Shown here piece by piece: positions 1 to 8,600 of a stretch of DNA of 9,079 bases. The position numbers were made by a program, and so were the translations under genes. The DNA is from Clostridia bacterium. Its GTDB lineage: Bacteria > Bacillota_A > Clostridia > Oscillospirales > Acutalibacteraceae. The DNA lies in assembly GCA_017390825.1 (NCBI GenBank), contig JAFPAK010000116.1, positions 1 to 9,079 of the forward strand, in the 5' to 3' direction. The notes below the pieces were generated by a model. The model worked only from the letters and a program-made list of their open reading frames with translations. It had not been told where the DNA came from and did no database searches. The stretch's first letter is position 1. Every line of letters begins with the position of its first letter.

Positions 1-1
1 G

Positions 2-127
2 GTTGATATGTACGCGCCCAGCGATGTAATCGACCGCGACGGATATGTTATTAATTTCCGTCTCTATTACGATCTGTTTGTAAAGAACAGCCGCAAGGGC
101 ACAATTTTCGCAATCGCAGGCGAATAA
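2..127 (+). CDS. Probable major capsid protein, C-terminal fragment (5' end outside window)
   Basis: An open frame enters from the left edge and gives 41 residues ending in GTIFAIAGE before TAA at 125-127; a second in-register TAG follows at once. The fragment contains the stretch DRDGYVINFRLYYDLFV, a beta-rich aromatic pattern of the kind seen near the C-terminus of phage coat proteins. Position also supports a capsid call: it lies directly upstream of the portal and connector genes, and a strong terminator-like hairpin follows it, as happens after the coat gene in several phages. The family cannot be fixed from 41 residues. The call is an inference from context and general resemblance, and another head protein (decoration or scaffold-linked) remains possible. 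Confidence 0.5.
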   Translation, partial: VDMYAPSDVIDRDGYVINFRLYYDLFVKNSRKGTIFAIAGE

Positions 128-136
128 TAGGTTTTT

Positions 137-178
137 AAAGGTCGGAGGGTGGCTTATGGTCACCCTTTGACTTTTTTT
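137..178 (+). terminator. Intrinsic (rho-independent) terminator after the capsid-like gene
   Basis: The left arm 137-151 pairs with the right arm 161-175 over 15 positions without a bulge, including three G-T wobbles, around a 9-nt loop (152-160). The core is AGGGTG against CACCCT. A run of seven T residues (172-178) forms the end of the right arm and the tail. The hairpin begins 9 nt after the TAA of the upstream gene. No good promoter follows it, so it probably lowers rather than abolishes transcription into the portal operon. Confidence 0.75.
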
Positions 179-185
179 AAAAAAG

Positions 186-191
186 AAGGAG
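186..191 (+). promoter_or_regulatory. Ribosome binding site for the 51-aa gene
   Basis: AAGGAG lies 8 nt before ATG at 200. This decides the start of the small gene against the upstream in-frame GTG at 149, which sits inside the terminator stem and has no suitable site. Confidence 0.8.
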
Positions 192-199
192 TGTTATCG

Positions 200-355
200 A
201 TGTTTAGAATGGTTAACGAATGCGGAAATGCTATATATGAGGTTGAGACAGAACACCAAAAGAACGAGCTTATTAGGCGTGGATTTCACGAAGAGAAGAT
301 AAACAACAAACCTCAGAAGAAGAGAGGTAATGCAAAGAATGAAGACGAAAATTGA
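200..355 (+). CDS. Small phage protein of unknown function (51 aa)
   Basis: The protein starts MFRMVNECGNAIYEVETE, continues with a short amphipathic part ending in LIRRGFHEE, and has a very basic, Lys/Asn-rich tail. The pattern of a short strand (NAIYEVET), a helix, and a Gly-Phe turn recalls small proteins commonly found between head genes of Firmicutes phages, but no function is established that I can name. ATG at 200 is chosen because AAGGAG sits 8 nt upstream; a GTG at 149 in the same frame would put the start inside the terminator hairpin. Its 3' end overlaps the first codons of the portal gene in another frame, so the two are probably translationally coupled. A minor head or connector-accessory role is a guess. 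Confidence 0.7.
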   Translation: MFRMVNECGNAIYEVETEHQKNELIRRGFHEEKINNKPQKKRGNAKNEDEN

Positions 356-2186
356 TACATCGCCAAAGGCGGTGTTTGAAGAATATAAAGCCGGCACAGA
401 CTTCAAAGCAAGTGTTGGCGACAAGGGCATATTTGAGCAATCAAAGATTAACGAGCGGTTTTATGTAGGCGACCATTGGCACGGAGTGCAGTGCGGCAAC
501 GATAGACCGCTCGTGCGCCGAAATATTATAAAACGAATTGCCGATTACAAGCTTTCAAGCATTGGTGCCGCACCTATTGCAGTGAATTTCAGCGCAGAGG
601 GAATTCCCGAAAATGTTATAGACGAGAACGAGCGCAAGATGGTTTATGACGGTATAACCGCCGGCAATGACGGTTTTTCTGGCGATGTGGACGGCATCGA
701 GGCATCGGTTATGATGCAGATACTCGGTGATTATGCATCCACCACAATGGAGCGTATAGGTTTTAGTGTGCTTTCTGCCGATGCTCTCAAAAACGCATAT
801 CTGAGCGGAACGGGCATCTTATACACCTATTGGGACGAGCTTGTTAATACCGGTCTTTATGTTGATAGTGCCAAGCAAACTCCCATAATGGGCGACATAG
901 CCTGCGAGGTTGTTGATATTGAGAATGTGGTGTTTGGCGACCCGAACTGTGATTCCGTGCAAAATCAACCGTATATCATAATCTCTCAGCGCAAAATGGC
1001 GGAGGATGTCAAGAGAGAAGCAAGGCGCAACAAAAGACCGCAAGAGGATATCGACAATATTAAACCTGATGATGCGGACCATCTAAAAGCAAATGCAGGC
1101 ACAAGAGGTATGGAAGAACCGCAGAACAGCTCGCGTGTTACCGTTCTTACCAAGTTTTATAAAGAGTGGGACGACGAGGGCAAGCAATACAAGGTAATGT
1201 GTGTTAGATGCACCGAAAAATCCATGGTCCGTGAGCCTTGGGACATAGGCATAAGACTTTACCCGATATCAAAGCTTGTGTGGGATAGGCGGCGTTCTTC
1301 ATCATACGGCGATAGCGAGGTTACATACCTTATCCCTAATCAAATAGCCATTAACCGTGCGCTTTCCGCAGAGGTGTGGGGATGTATGCTCACGGGTATG
1401 CCGATTATGCTTAAAAACAGCGATGTAATTCAAGTGCCTATAACAAATGACCCTGGACAGATAATAGAGGTTTTAGCGGGTGATACATTTGCTCTCAATA
1501 ATGCGCTTCAATACATCCAGCCGCCCGCCTTTGCAGGACAGATGATAACGAGCATCAACGACCTTGCAAATAACACCTTATCCGATTCGGGAGCAAACGA
1601 TGCCGCACTTGGCAATGTGCGCCCCGATAATGCGGCGGCGATAATTCAGATGCGCGAGGCGGCGCTTCAGCCGATGCAGCTTAAGCAGAATCAGTATTAT
1701 GCGTTTATCGAGGATACGGCAAGAATATGGGCGGAGTTTTGGTTACACCTATATGGCGACCGTCAGCTTAAGATATTAACCGATAAAGGCGCGGCATATG
1801 TGCCGTTCCACGCAAGCCGTTATTCAAAATTGCTTGTTAATGCAAAAGTCGATGTCGGCGCGGCTACGCTTTGGAGCACATCGGTAGTTGTTTCTACACT
1901 TGATGCGCTTCTTACTGCACAGATTATCACACCTACACAATACCTCGAAAGATTGCCCGATGGACTTATTCCCAACAAGACGGGTCTTATTGAAGATTTG
2001 AAGATGCAACAGCAAGAAATCGAGACGGCAAACGAGGAGCTTTCCGACTCATCGGTATTAAATGAGTTTGCAAATCAGAATCCCGAATTGTTTGCACAGT
2101 TTGAAAAGCTTCCACCCGAGCAACAGCAAGCAATGCTTCAAAGAATGAGAGGGAATGCAGGAGGTAACACGGATGACGGCGTATGA
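330..2186 (+). CDS. Phage portal protein (618 aa)
   Basis: The portal forms the dodecameric ring at one capsid vertex through which DNA is packaged and ejected, and it docks the terminase and the tail. Visible support: an N-terminal segment around residues 35-70 (FEQSKINERFYVGDHWHGV followed by LVRRNIIKRI) matches the usual portal opening with an aromatic 'FY-G-W' patch. Residues 311-345 carry YPISKLVWDRRRSSSYGDSE and then LIPNQIAINR, and residues 426-436 carry ALGNVRPDNAA followed by a long helix, as in clostridial-phage portals. The C-terminus is Gln/Glu-rich (LPPEQQQAMLQRM). Length fits podovirus portals. The start is uncertain: ATG 330 lies only 2 nt after GAGG (324-327), while the in-frame ATG at 339 lies 11 nt after it, so the true protein may be 615 aa. 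It overlaps the genes on both sides, which fits a tightly coupled late operon. Confidence 0.92.
   Translation: MQRMKTKIDTSPKAVFEEYKAGTDFKASVGDKGIFEQSKINERFYVGDHWHGVQCGNDRPLVRRNIIKRIADYKLSSIGAAPIAVNFSAEGIPENVIDENERKMVYDGITAGNDGFSGDVDGIEASVMMQILGDYASTTMERIGFSVLSADALKNAYLSGTGILYTYWDELVNTGLYVDSAKQTPIMGDIACEVVDIENVVFGDPNCDSVQNQPYIIISQRKMAEDVKREARRNKRPQEDIDNIKPDDADHLKANAGTRGMEEPQNSSRVTVLTKFYKEWDDEGKQYKVMCVRCTEKSMVREPWDIGIRLYPISKLVWDRRRSSSYGDSEVTYLIPNQIAINRALSAEVWGCMLTGMPIMLKNSDVIQVPITNDPGQIIEVLAGDTFALNNALQYIQPPAFAGQMITSINDLANNTLSDSGANDAALGNVRPDNAAAIIQMREAALQPMQLKQNQYYAFIEDTARIWAEFWLHLYGDRQLKILTDKGAAYVPFHASRYSKLLVNAKVDVGAATLWSTSVVVSTLDALLTAQIITPTQYLERLPDGLIPNKTGLIEDLKMQQQEIETANEELSDSSVLNEFANQNPELFAQFEKLPPEQQQAMLQRMRGNAGGNTDDGV
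2159..2165 (+). promoter_or_regulatory. Ribosome binding site for the connector gene
   Basis: AGGAGGT lies 7 nt before ATG at 2173, inside the 3' end of the portal gene. It selects ATG 2173 over the in-frame ATG at 2155, which precedes the site. Confidence 0.85.
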
Positions 2187-2529
2187 TGTTTTACAGAAAT
2201 CATTAAAGCTCTTAGGATATACCGCCAATAACGGCAACGAGCAGTTGACTGCAAGGCTTATGAACCGAGCGGTTGAGCTTATAAATACGGTTTATGAGGA
2301 TGTTTCGCGCGAGGAAGAGTATATTCCTATATCCTCACTCGATGACGAAATAAAGCTACCGGAAAAGGCACTTATTGTTATGCCGTATGGCGTGGCGGCA
2401 TTTATTGCGCAGAGCGAGAATGACGGCGACCAACAGCAGTTATGGATGACCATATACAACCGAAAACGCAGAACGCTCGGCGGAAGTGTGCTCAAGACCG
2501 ATTCACTTCCGCAAAGCTCGGATTTATAA
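2173..2529 (+). CDS. Head-tail connector/adaptor-like protein (118 aa)
   Basis: The protein starts MTAYDVLQKSLKLLGYT. It is mostly helical, with a central segment YIPISSLDDEIKLPEKAL, then MPYGVAAFIAQSENDGDQQQ and a closing YNRKRRTLGG. This pattern (a 'PISSLDDEI' strand turn, a helix with YGVA..IAQSE.D, then YN-KR) resembles small head-completion proteins coded directly after the portal in Firmicutes phages. Such proteins form a ring under the portal and connect it to the tail, the role filled by gp4 in P22 and gp15 in SPP1. The resemblance is by pattern and gene position, not by a computed alignment. The first 14 nt overlap the portal stop region, and the stop is followed after 12 nt by the next start. 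A different minor structural role is possible. Confidence 0.7.
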   Translation: MTAYDVLQKSLKLLGYTANNGNEQLTARLMNRAVELINTVYEDVSREEEYIPISSLDDEIKLPEKALIVMPYGVAAFIAQSENDGDQQQLWMTIYNRKRRTLGGSVLKTDSLPQSSDL

Positions 2530-2535
2530 GGAGGG
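2530..2535 (+). promoter_or_regulatory. Ribosome binding site for the 725-aa tail gene
   Basis: GGAGGG begins immediately after the connector stop codon, with its GGAGG core ending 7 nt before ATG at 2542. This supports 2542 rather than the in-frame ATG at 2557. Confidence 0.85.
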
Positions 2536-2541
2536 AAGCAT

Positions 2542-4719
2542 ATGTGTTTTCCAATAATGAATAAACAACCTCGCAGGAGCGTGAATATTCCTGACCTTGC
2601 GGGTGGTGTAAACTATCGTGACGGCATAACCGAGGTACACGATAATCAGCTTACCGAGTGCAAAAATATGTGGTTTAAGGATGGTGTGCTAAAAACAAGG
2701 GAGCGCGGAATTTACCTTGAACTTGGTGAGTTTTCCTTTGAAAAGCCTTTAATTAAAAAATGGAAAGACATTAATTTTGGTGGCAACCAAATGCTATACA
2801 CAGTTTCCGAGGATTCAAAAACGGCAAACAGAAACCGAATTGAATTGTTTTTAACCGATGGCTCGGGAAATTTCACAAAACTACCGACACTTGAAGCATC
2901 TCCGCTTGATTCTTTTTTGCTTATACAGTTTAAAAACAGTTTGTATTGCTATGCCTCAATAGGCGCGGTGTTTTGCCTTGAAAGTATACAAGCTAAAGAA
3001 TGGAAGACATTGAGCGCATACGATTTTTACACACCGAGGACGCACATTGATTGTATGATGTGGGGAACAATGACGGAAATCAACGGAGAAAGACGGCTCA
3101 AAAATCCAAGCTTTGAAGGTGTCGGTTTTGAAGGACCGAACCTACTCGGCTCTGCTTATAAAATGATTTATTCAACGGTTAATCCAGAACGCTCGGATGC
3201 TCAAAATGCCGAGGTTTCAATGGAATACCTTTTTGATACTCCGCTTGATGTTGCAAAACTTGTAGAATCGGGAAATACCATTGTTAAAGCCAAGATAACG
3301 CACATCGACGGCAAGGTGGTAGAACACCAAGCTGACATACAAAGCCAACTTGAAAACAACGGAAAGACCGAAGACGGTCTGTATTTGCTTGTCAAAACTC
3401 AGGGCATCGAGTTTGTTAAACCTACAACCGACGGCTCTGTGCCGGAAATAGGCAACTCTTCGAGCTATAAAATCGCAATAACAACCGAAAGTGAATATAT
3501 ACGCAACAACCTTGAAATTACTATACCACGCACATACACATATGACGAGCAGAAAAAGGTTTTTGCAATGACACAGACAGAATGGTTTGGCGGTGCGTCC
3601 GAGGGCATAAACGGAGGTACACGACTCTTTCTCGGTGGCAATACGGCAGAGGGCGAACAGAGTCTTATGGTGTGGAGCGGTCTAAATCAGCCCTTGTACT
3701 TCCCTGAAAACGCTTGTGCGTATGTGGGAGACTCTACAAGCGCAGTTACAGGTTTCGGCAAACAGTCAGATATGCTTGTTATTTTTAAGGAAAACGAGAT
3801 ATATTTCACGCAATATCAGCAGAACACAAACATTACCGCCGATGACCTTATAAACCAATCCGTAATAGATTATGCCTCATCAAAAGTGTATTTTCCACTC
3901 ACGCTTATTAATGCTAACATTGGGTGCGACATTCCCGATACCATAGAATTGTGCAGAAACCGTCTTGTGTGGGCTAATTCAAATGGTAAAGTGTATACGC
4001 TTACCGCCAATAACCAATATAGCGAGCGGAATGTGTATGAGGTTGGGGAGATGGTTGAGCGCAAACTTAAGCAGTTAAATCTCAAACACGCTTCAGCTTG
4101 CGATTTTGCGGGTTATTATGTGTTATTTGCCGAGGGTAAAGCTTATCTTATGGATTACAATTCAAACGGCTATCAGTATGTTTATTCATACAACAAGAAC
4201 GATGATGCACAGAAAAACATCCCGTGGTATGAATGGGAATTTAGCGTGACAAAAAATAGCTCGGTTAGTACGGACGGTGTGCGACTTTATATCTTGGACA
4301 TAAGCGATACAGACGATGGCAAAAAGGTGTTCTTTTACGAAGTTTCTGAGAACGCGGAGGAAGGCTTTGAAGAAAACGAGTTTGTCGAGCCTGCTTTCAC
4401 TTCTTCTCTCACCACCAAAGCATTTGACTTTGGGGCGGCGGGATATCGAAAAAATGTTGATGTAGTAAAGCTTTTCCTCGGTAACAACGGCGGCATACCG
4501 ATTAAAGTTGAGTTTGTGACCGATTGCGGCACCGTGAGCGAGGAAATAATCCTCGATAGTCCCGAAACCGAAAACTATACCGCGGGATATATTTCAACGG
4601 TGAGCCTTGCGCCTCCGATACGCTCAATAGTGCGAATGGCACTCAGGGTGTCAAGCGAGGGTGAGCTTGCCGTGGATGGCGCAGAACTTACTTATAGAAT
4701 ACTTGGAGGTGCAAGGTAA
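2542..4719 (+). CDS. Phage DNA-stabilisation / tail-hub-like protein (725 aa)
   Basis: Near the N-terminus (residues 17-53) are PDLAGGVNYRDG and DNQLTECKNMWFKDGVLKTR, the 'sparse-strand plus DNQ-L-x-x-KNMW-KDGVL-TR' opening seen in tail-hub proteins of podovirus-like Firmicutes phages. These are often annotated as stabilisation proteins by analogy with P22 gp10 or T7 gp12. The central part (residues about 358-420) has GGTRLFLGGN, then LNQPLYFPENACAYVGD, then GFGKQSDMLVIFKENEIYF, a repeating beta pattern suggestive of a propeller. The C-terminal part (TKAFDFGAAGYRKNVDVVKL to AELTYRILGG) looks like a separate beta domain. At 725 aa it is longer than P22 gp10 and nearer T7 gp12. Its likely place is the ring or nozzle below the portal that seals packaged DNA. 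The fold class is inferred, and the precise tail position is uncertain. Its TAA overlaps the next ATG by one base. Confidence 0.6.
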   Translation: MCFPIMNKQPRRSVNIPDLAGGVNYRDGITEVHDNQLTECKNMWFKDGVLKTRERGIYLELGEFSFEKPLIKKWKDINFGGNQMLYTVSEDSKTANRNRIELFLTDGSGNFTKLPTLEASPLDSFLLIQFKNSLYCYASIGAVFCLESIQAKEWKTLSAYDFYTPRTHIDCMMWGTMTEINGERRLKNPSFEGVGFEGPNLLGSAYKMIYSTVNPERSDAQNAEVSMEYLFDTPLDVAKLVESGNTIVKAKITHIDGKVVEHQADIQSQLENNGKTEDGLYLLVKTQGIEFVKPTTDGSVPEIGNSSSYKIAITTESEYIRNNLEITIPRTYTYDEQKKVFAMTQTEWFGGASEGINGGTRLFLGGNTAEGEQSLMVWSGLNQPLYFPENACAYVGDSTSAVTGFGKQSDMLVIFKENEIYFTQYQQNTNITADDLINQSVIDYASSKVYFPLTLINANIGCDIPDTIELCRNRLVWANSNGKVYTLTANNQYSERNVYEVGEMVERKLKQLNLKHASACDFAGYYVLFAEGKAYLMDYNSNGYQYVYSYNKNDDAQKNIPWYEWEFSVTKNSSVSTDGVRLYILDISDTDDGKKVFFYEVSENAEEGFEENEFVEPAFTSSLTTKAFDFGAAGYRKNVDVVKLFLGNNGGIPIKVEFVTDCGTVSEEIILDSPETENYTAGYISTVSLAPPIRSIVRMALRVSSEGELAVDGAELTYRILGGAR
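4705..4709 (+). promoter_or_regulatory. Ribosome binding site for the coiled-coil gene
   Basis: GGAGG lies 9 nt before ATG at 4719, within the end of the upstream gene. Stop and start share a base (TAATG), so reinitiation is also likely. Confidence 0.75.
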
Positions 4720-5630
4720 TGGCATATGATCCTGAATATTATAAGAAAAAAGCGCTTGAGGGCTCGCAGAGCTATCTCAATGAACAACTCGGCATAATCA
4801 ATTCCACGGCGTCGAAGCAGACCGAGATGGTGAACAACCTTTATAAAGGTCAGATAGCCGATGTTGATTCGCAGTACGCGGATGAAGAGCGCCGAAACGC
4901 AGTGCAGAAATATATTAACGAGCAAGAGGTTAAAGAAACGATGGCAAATATGGGGCTTACCGATTCGGGACTTAACCGAACACAACAGACGGCGGTGCAG
5001 CTCTCTGCCGCCAACAATGCCGCAAAGCTTCAAAGGCAGAAGCAAAATATGGTTGATAGCCTCACCCGCGAAATGACTGCCGCCCTTGCCGACATTGAAA
5101 CAAAGCGACTGTCAAGCGAAAGCACGCTCAGGCAGTCGGTGTATGATAGTGCCGTAGCCACCGCCGAAAAGGCAAGACAAGCCGACCTTGACTACGAGGC
5201 AGAGATAGAGAAGAAAAGGCTTGAAGAAGAAACCAAGCGCATAAAGGAGCAGCAGGAGCAGGAGAGTAAAAAGCTTATATATACCTATCAAGGCGATGTG
5301 ACCGACAATTACGGTAAGGTAACAGGCAAAAAGTATTTGGATAGTAACGGAAAGGTTAGAACGGTTGGTGCCGGTATCAATCCGTATACGGGTGACAATA
5401 ACAATAAAATTTATGCCGACGAAGCCAAGAAAATAGGTTTCTTTTCAAACGGATATCAGCCTAAAGGTCTTGTTTCTGAGGGTGGTAAATTCAAAAAGGC
5501 TACCGATGAAAACGGCAATGTTTTGCAAACGGATGTTACAGGCAAGCTTCAGACAATATGGCAAGCTCCAAATGGAAAGTATTTTATTTGGAGAGGCGAT
5601 TTGAATCAATATGAAGAGGTGGAATGGTAA
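4719..5630 (+). CDS. Coiled-coil virion protein with Trp-rich C-terminal domain (303 aa)
   Basis: Residues 1-130 are helical and hold MGLTDSGLNRTQQTAVQLSA (78-97), a motif I associate with structural proteins in this position of clostridial phages. Residues about 130-186 are a highly charged Glu/Lys/Arg helix, very likely coiled coil. Residues about 187-303 form a distinct beta-type domain with INPYTGDNN (220-228), FFSNGYQPKG (241-250) and WQAPNGKYFIWRGDLNQYEE (281-300). Similar Tyr/Trp-rich C-terminal modules occur at the ends of tail or virion proteins in Firmicutes phages. The gene sits between the tail-hub gene and the giant multidomain gene, where P22-like phages keep ejection proteins, so an internal virion or ejection role is a reasonable guess; a tail-fibre or needle-like role is the alternative. 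No signal peptide or enzyme motif is seen. Stop and next start share a base (TAATG, 5628-5632). Confidence 0.65.
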   Translation: MAYDPEYYKKKALEGSQSYLNEQLGIINSTASKQTEMVNNLYKGQIADVDSQYADEERRNAVQKYINEQEVKETMANMGLTDSGLNRTQQTAVQLSAANNAAKLQRQKQNMVDSLTREMTAALADIETKRLSSESTLRQSVYDSAVATAEKARQADLDYEAEIEKKRLEEETKRIKEQQEQESKKLIYTYQGDVTDNYGKVTGKKYLDSNGKVRTVGAGINPYTGDNNNKIYADEAKKIGFFSNGYQPKGLVSEGGKFKKATDENGNVLQTDVTGKLQTIWQAPNGKYFIWRGDLNQYEEVEW

Positions 5631-8600
5631 TGGCTATAAAGCTTAATCCTGACAATATAATTACAAGCGGCGTATCAAAAAAACAGGTAACGAAACTTAA
5701 TCCCGACCAAATTATTGTATCTCAAATAAACAAATCCGTGCCTGCCTCCACCCTCCCCACACCCTCCGAGGTGGCGAAAATATTGAGGGATGACCCTGCG
5801 GCGAACATAAAGAAGCATCAGCAGAATATCGATGCCCTCACCCGCATACCGTCAAGACACTATAACGCCGATGTGGCAAAGGCAGTGAGGGAAATAAACC
5901 GCCCGAGCATTTATGAATATAATCAAAACAGCCTTAATCCGCTTGAAAGAGTGGTTGTGGGCAGTGCGGCGGAAAAGGTGCGGGAAAACAAGCTACTTGA
6001 TTTGACGGCGGAGGAGAAAAAGACGCTCGCCCAAATAGCCGAGAATATGAAAAAGCAGTACGGCGCGTCGGCTCTTTACGAATACACAGGCAAAGAGGAT
6101 ATTGATATGTTTGATGCTTTGTGGTGGATCACAGGGGCATATCAGCGAACGAACAGTCAATCACAGGCGATATACGAGGGCAAAAAGCTTGAAAGGTCAA
6201 ACCGCAAAAAGACAGAGTTTGCGGTGCTTGCTTCCGATGACTTTATGGAAAAGGTCAAAAAAGGCACGGAGTATGCCAAGCCTCAAAAGCAAACCGAGAA
6301 CGCTAAACCCCAAAAACAAACCGAGAACGGCGGTAATTTTGTTGAAAGGTTTGTTTCGGATTATCTGATTGATAACGGCTCGGGAGGTAAAGAAGAAAAA
6401 AGAAATAAAGCCTTTGCGCAAAAGGTGGCGAGCGGCGAAGGAATATACGCTTATATGACCGTCGATGAAAAAAGTGTTTATTATTATTTTCTTGGTAGTA
6501 ATAAAAATAAAGCGGCGGCTGATTATATTGCCGATTTAAAGCCCGAGCTTGAAGGCAGAAAGGCGAGGGCAGAGGCTGATGACAACGGATTCCTTGAAAA
6601 CACTCTTGATGCCGTAGGCACGGGCTTTGTAACGGGCGCTACAAATATAGCACGCTCGACATCGGCTCTTAAAGCGGCAACAAATCAGGATATGTCAGAG
6701 CTTGAAAAGAGTGTTTTTGATACTACATATCAGGAAAAGCTGTGGAGCGAGATTCAGGAAAATTCTGAAGACAGAACACTCGTCGGTAATCTTTGGCTTA
6801 AAATAGTAAATAGCGTTGCTTCCCAAGCTCCTGCAATAGCAGTTGGTTATTTAACGGGTGGTACAGGCTATTTTACTACAATGACAATGGGAAGTATCGG
6901 CGGCTCAACAACCGAAGCAACAAACTCAGGGTATTCTGCACAGCAGGGATTTATACATGGCGTGGTTAATGCTGCTCTTGAAATTATAACCGATAAGACC
7001 CTCGGCGGTGTCGGTAGTTTGTTGAGCGGTGGGAAATCAAATTCACTTGTAAAAGCGGCAATATCGGCGATCGATAGCAAAGTAGCTAACAAGGCTATAG
7101 CGAATTGGTTATCTAAAAGCACTATTCGCGCAGGAGCGTTTTTTTCTGAAGGCTTTGAAGAGCTTTTGCAAGAACTTTTAGAGCCAATCATAAGAAACAC
7201 TATATATGCTGAAAACAACAAATATTCCGCCGAAACATTCAAAAACGCATTGGAAGCATTTATCGTCGGTGCATTTTCGGGTGAAATAATGGTTAGTCCT
7301 TCCGTCAATTCTGCGCTTTCAAGAACAAGGTTAGAAATTCTTGGCAACCATCTTGAAAAAACAAGTGGAATAAAAAGTGTTCTTGACCTTGCAAGGCTTG
7401 TCGGAAACGATTCGGCACTCTTTATGGAGGTCGAAGAAAAGTATAACAATGGTAAAAAAATCGACTCTGCCGATGTCGGAAACTTATATTTAGAATCGTT
7501 CAATGAGTTTAAGAATCCGAATTCCAAAATGGCGCAGGCGTTCGTTGAGCGGAATGTTGATAATGTTATCGCAGAAGCAAAGGCTATGCGGCGTGGTGAG
7601 CAGACCGACATAAACTCGGATTTGCAGTCAACTGCAGAAACTTCTCCCACGCTTACCGAAGCGGAGCAAAAGATAGTTAATACTCCCGATAATCAACTTA
7701 CGCCCGAACAGAGAGCGGTTAAAGAAACCTTGCTCCAAAGAACTCAAAATTCCCAATTGCAGTCGACTGCAGAAACGGTGGCAGAAGACTCCGAAACCGC
7801 ACTTGATAAAGCTTCTGAACTTTTAGAAAACATAGTGGATTCGGACGGACTTACCGAGAAGCAAACGGACAAAATTTCTCTTGAACCGAAGAACCCTAAC
7901 AAGAATCATTTGGATGCGGCTACACAAAAGGTTTATAGAGATGTAACAAGCAAACTTGGCACGGAAATCGTTTACGAAGATGTTGCAGCAGTTTTAAAAG
8001 GAGAGGGTTACGAAATTGACGAAAATAACTCTCCCGATGGTTATATCGGTAGCGATGGTAAGATTCACCTGAGCTATTATTCAACTAACCCTACAAATTT
8101 TGTTCTTAAGCACGAGTTAACGCACTATGGCGAGCGATACAACAAAGAGGGATATGAAACCTATATTTCTGCCATAGATAAGTCTGAAGCTTTTAAAAAA
8201 TGGCTTCAAGAAAAGACGGGAAGCAAGTCGGAGTCATTAGGTGCGCTCAAAGGTCTATATCGTGATGGAGTGACAAAGAGCCGTGGAAAGCTTGCACCAC
8301 AAAGCATCGCCAAATTAAACTCCGAAATGTATGCGGATTTTTCAGGCGAGGTTGTTTTTAACGAGCAACGCTTTGACAAGCTTGTTAATGAAATCAATGC
8401 TAAAGACAGACCAAAGGTTATTCAGTTTATAATTGATTTCTTCAAGAAGATTAGAGATATTTTGCCTAAAACTTTAAAGGGCGAAATAAAAAGCCTTGAA
8501 AGCAAGTATGTTGAGATGCTCCGTGAGGCAAAAAATAATCTCACCGAGCAAAACGGCGGGGTGGAGTTTAGTTTTGCGGGTCAAAAATCCAGAACGGCTA

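Noticed and set aside
167..197. Possible promoter TTGACT ... TGTTAT between terminator and small gene
   Set aside because: The spacer is 19 nt, the -10 box matches only 4 of 6, and the first hexamer is part of the terminator; transcription would start at or inside the start codon.
149..199. Upstream GTG start adding 17 residues to the 51-aa gene
   Set aside because: It lies inside the terminator stem and lacks a ribosome binding site, while ATG 200 has AAGGAG at 8 nt.
2155..2172. Earlier ATG for the connector gene
   Set aside because: The AGGAGGT site lies after this ATG and is correctly placed only for ATG 2173.
4717..4721. Programmed frameshift or recoding at the TAATG junctions (also 5628-5632)
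   Set aside because: No slippery heptamer is seen; simple stop-start coupling explains both.
4692..5045. 117-codon minus-strand frame
   Set aside because: It covers the junction of two well-supported plus-strand genes and has no recognisable motif.
6102..6368. 88-codon plus-strand frame in a second frame
   Set aside because: It lies inside the giant gene, is rich in Arg/Lys/Ser as expected from a shifted frame, and shows no good ribosome binding site.
6868..7650. 260-codon open frame on the minus strand
   Set aside because: It lies entirely opposite the giant gene, is Ser/Leu/Ala-rich like a reverse-strand shadow, has no recognisable motif, and no minus-strand gene surrounds it.
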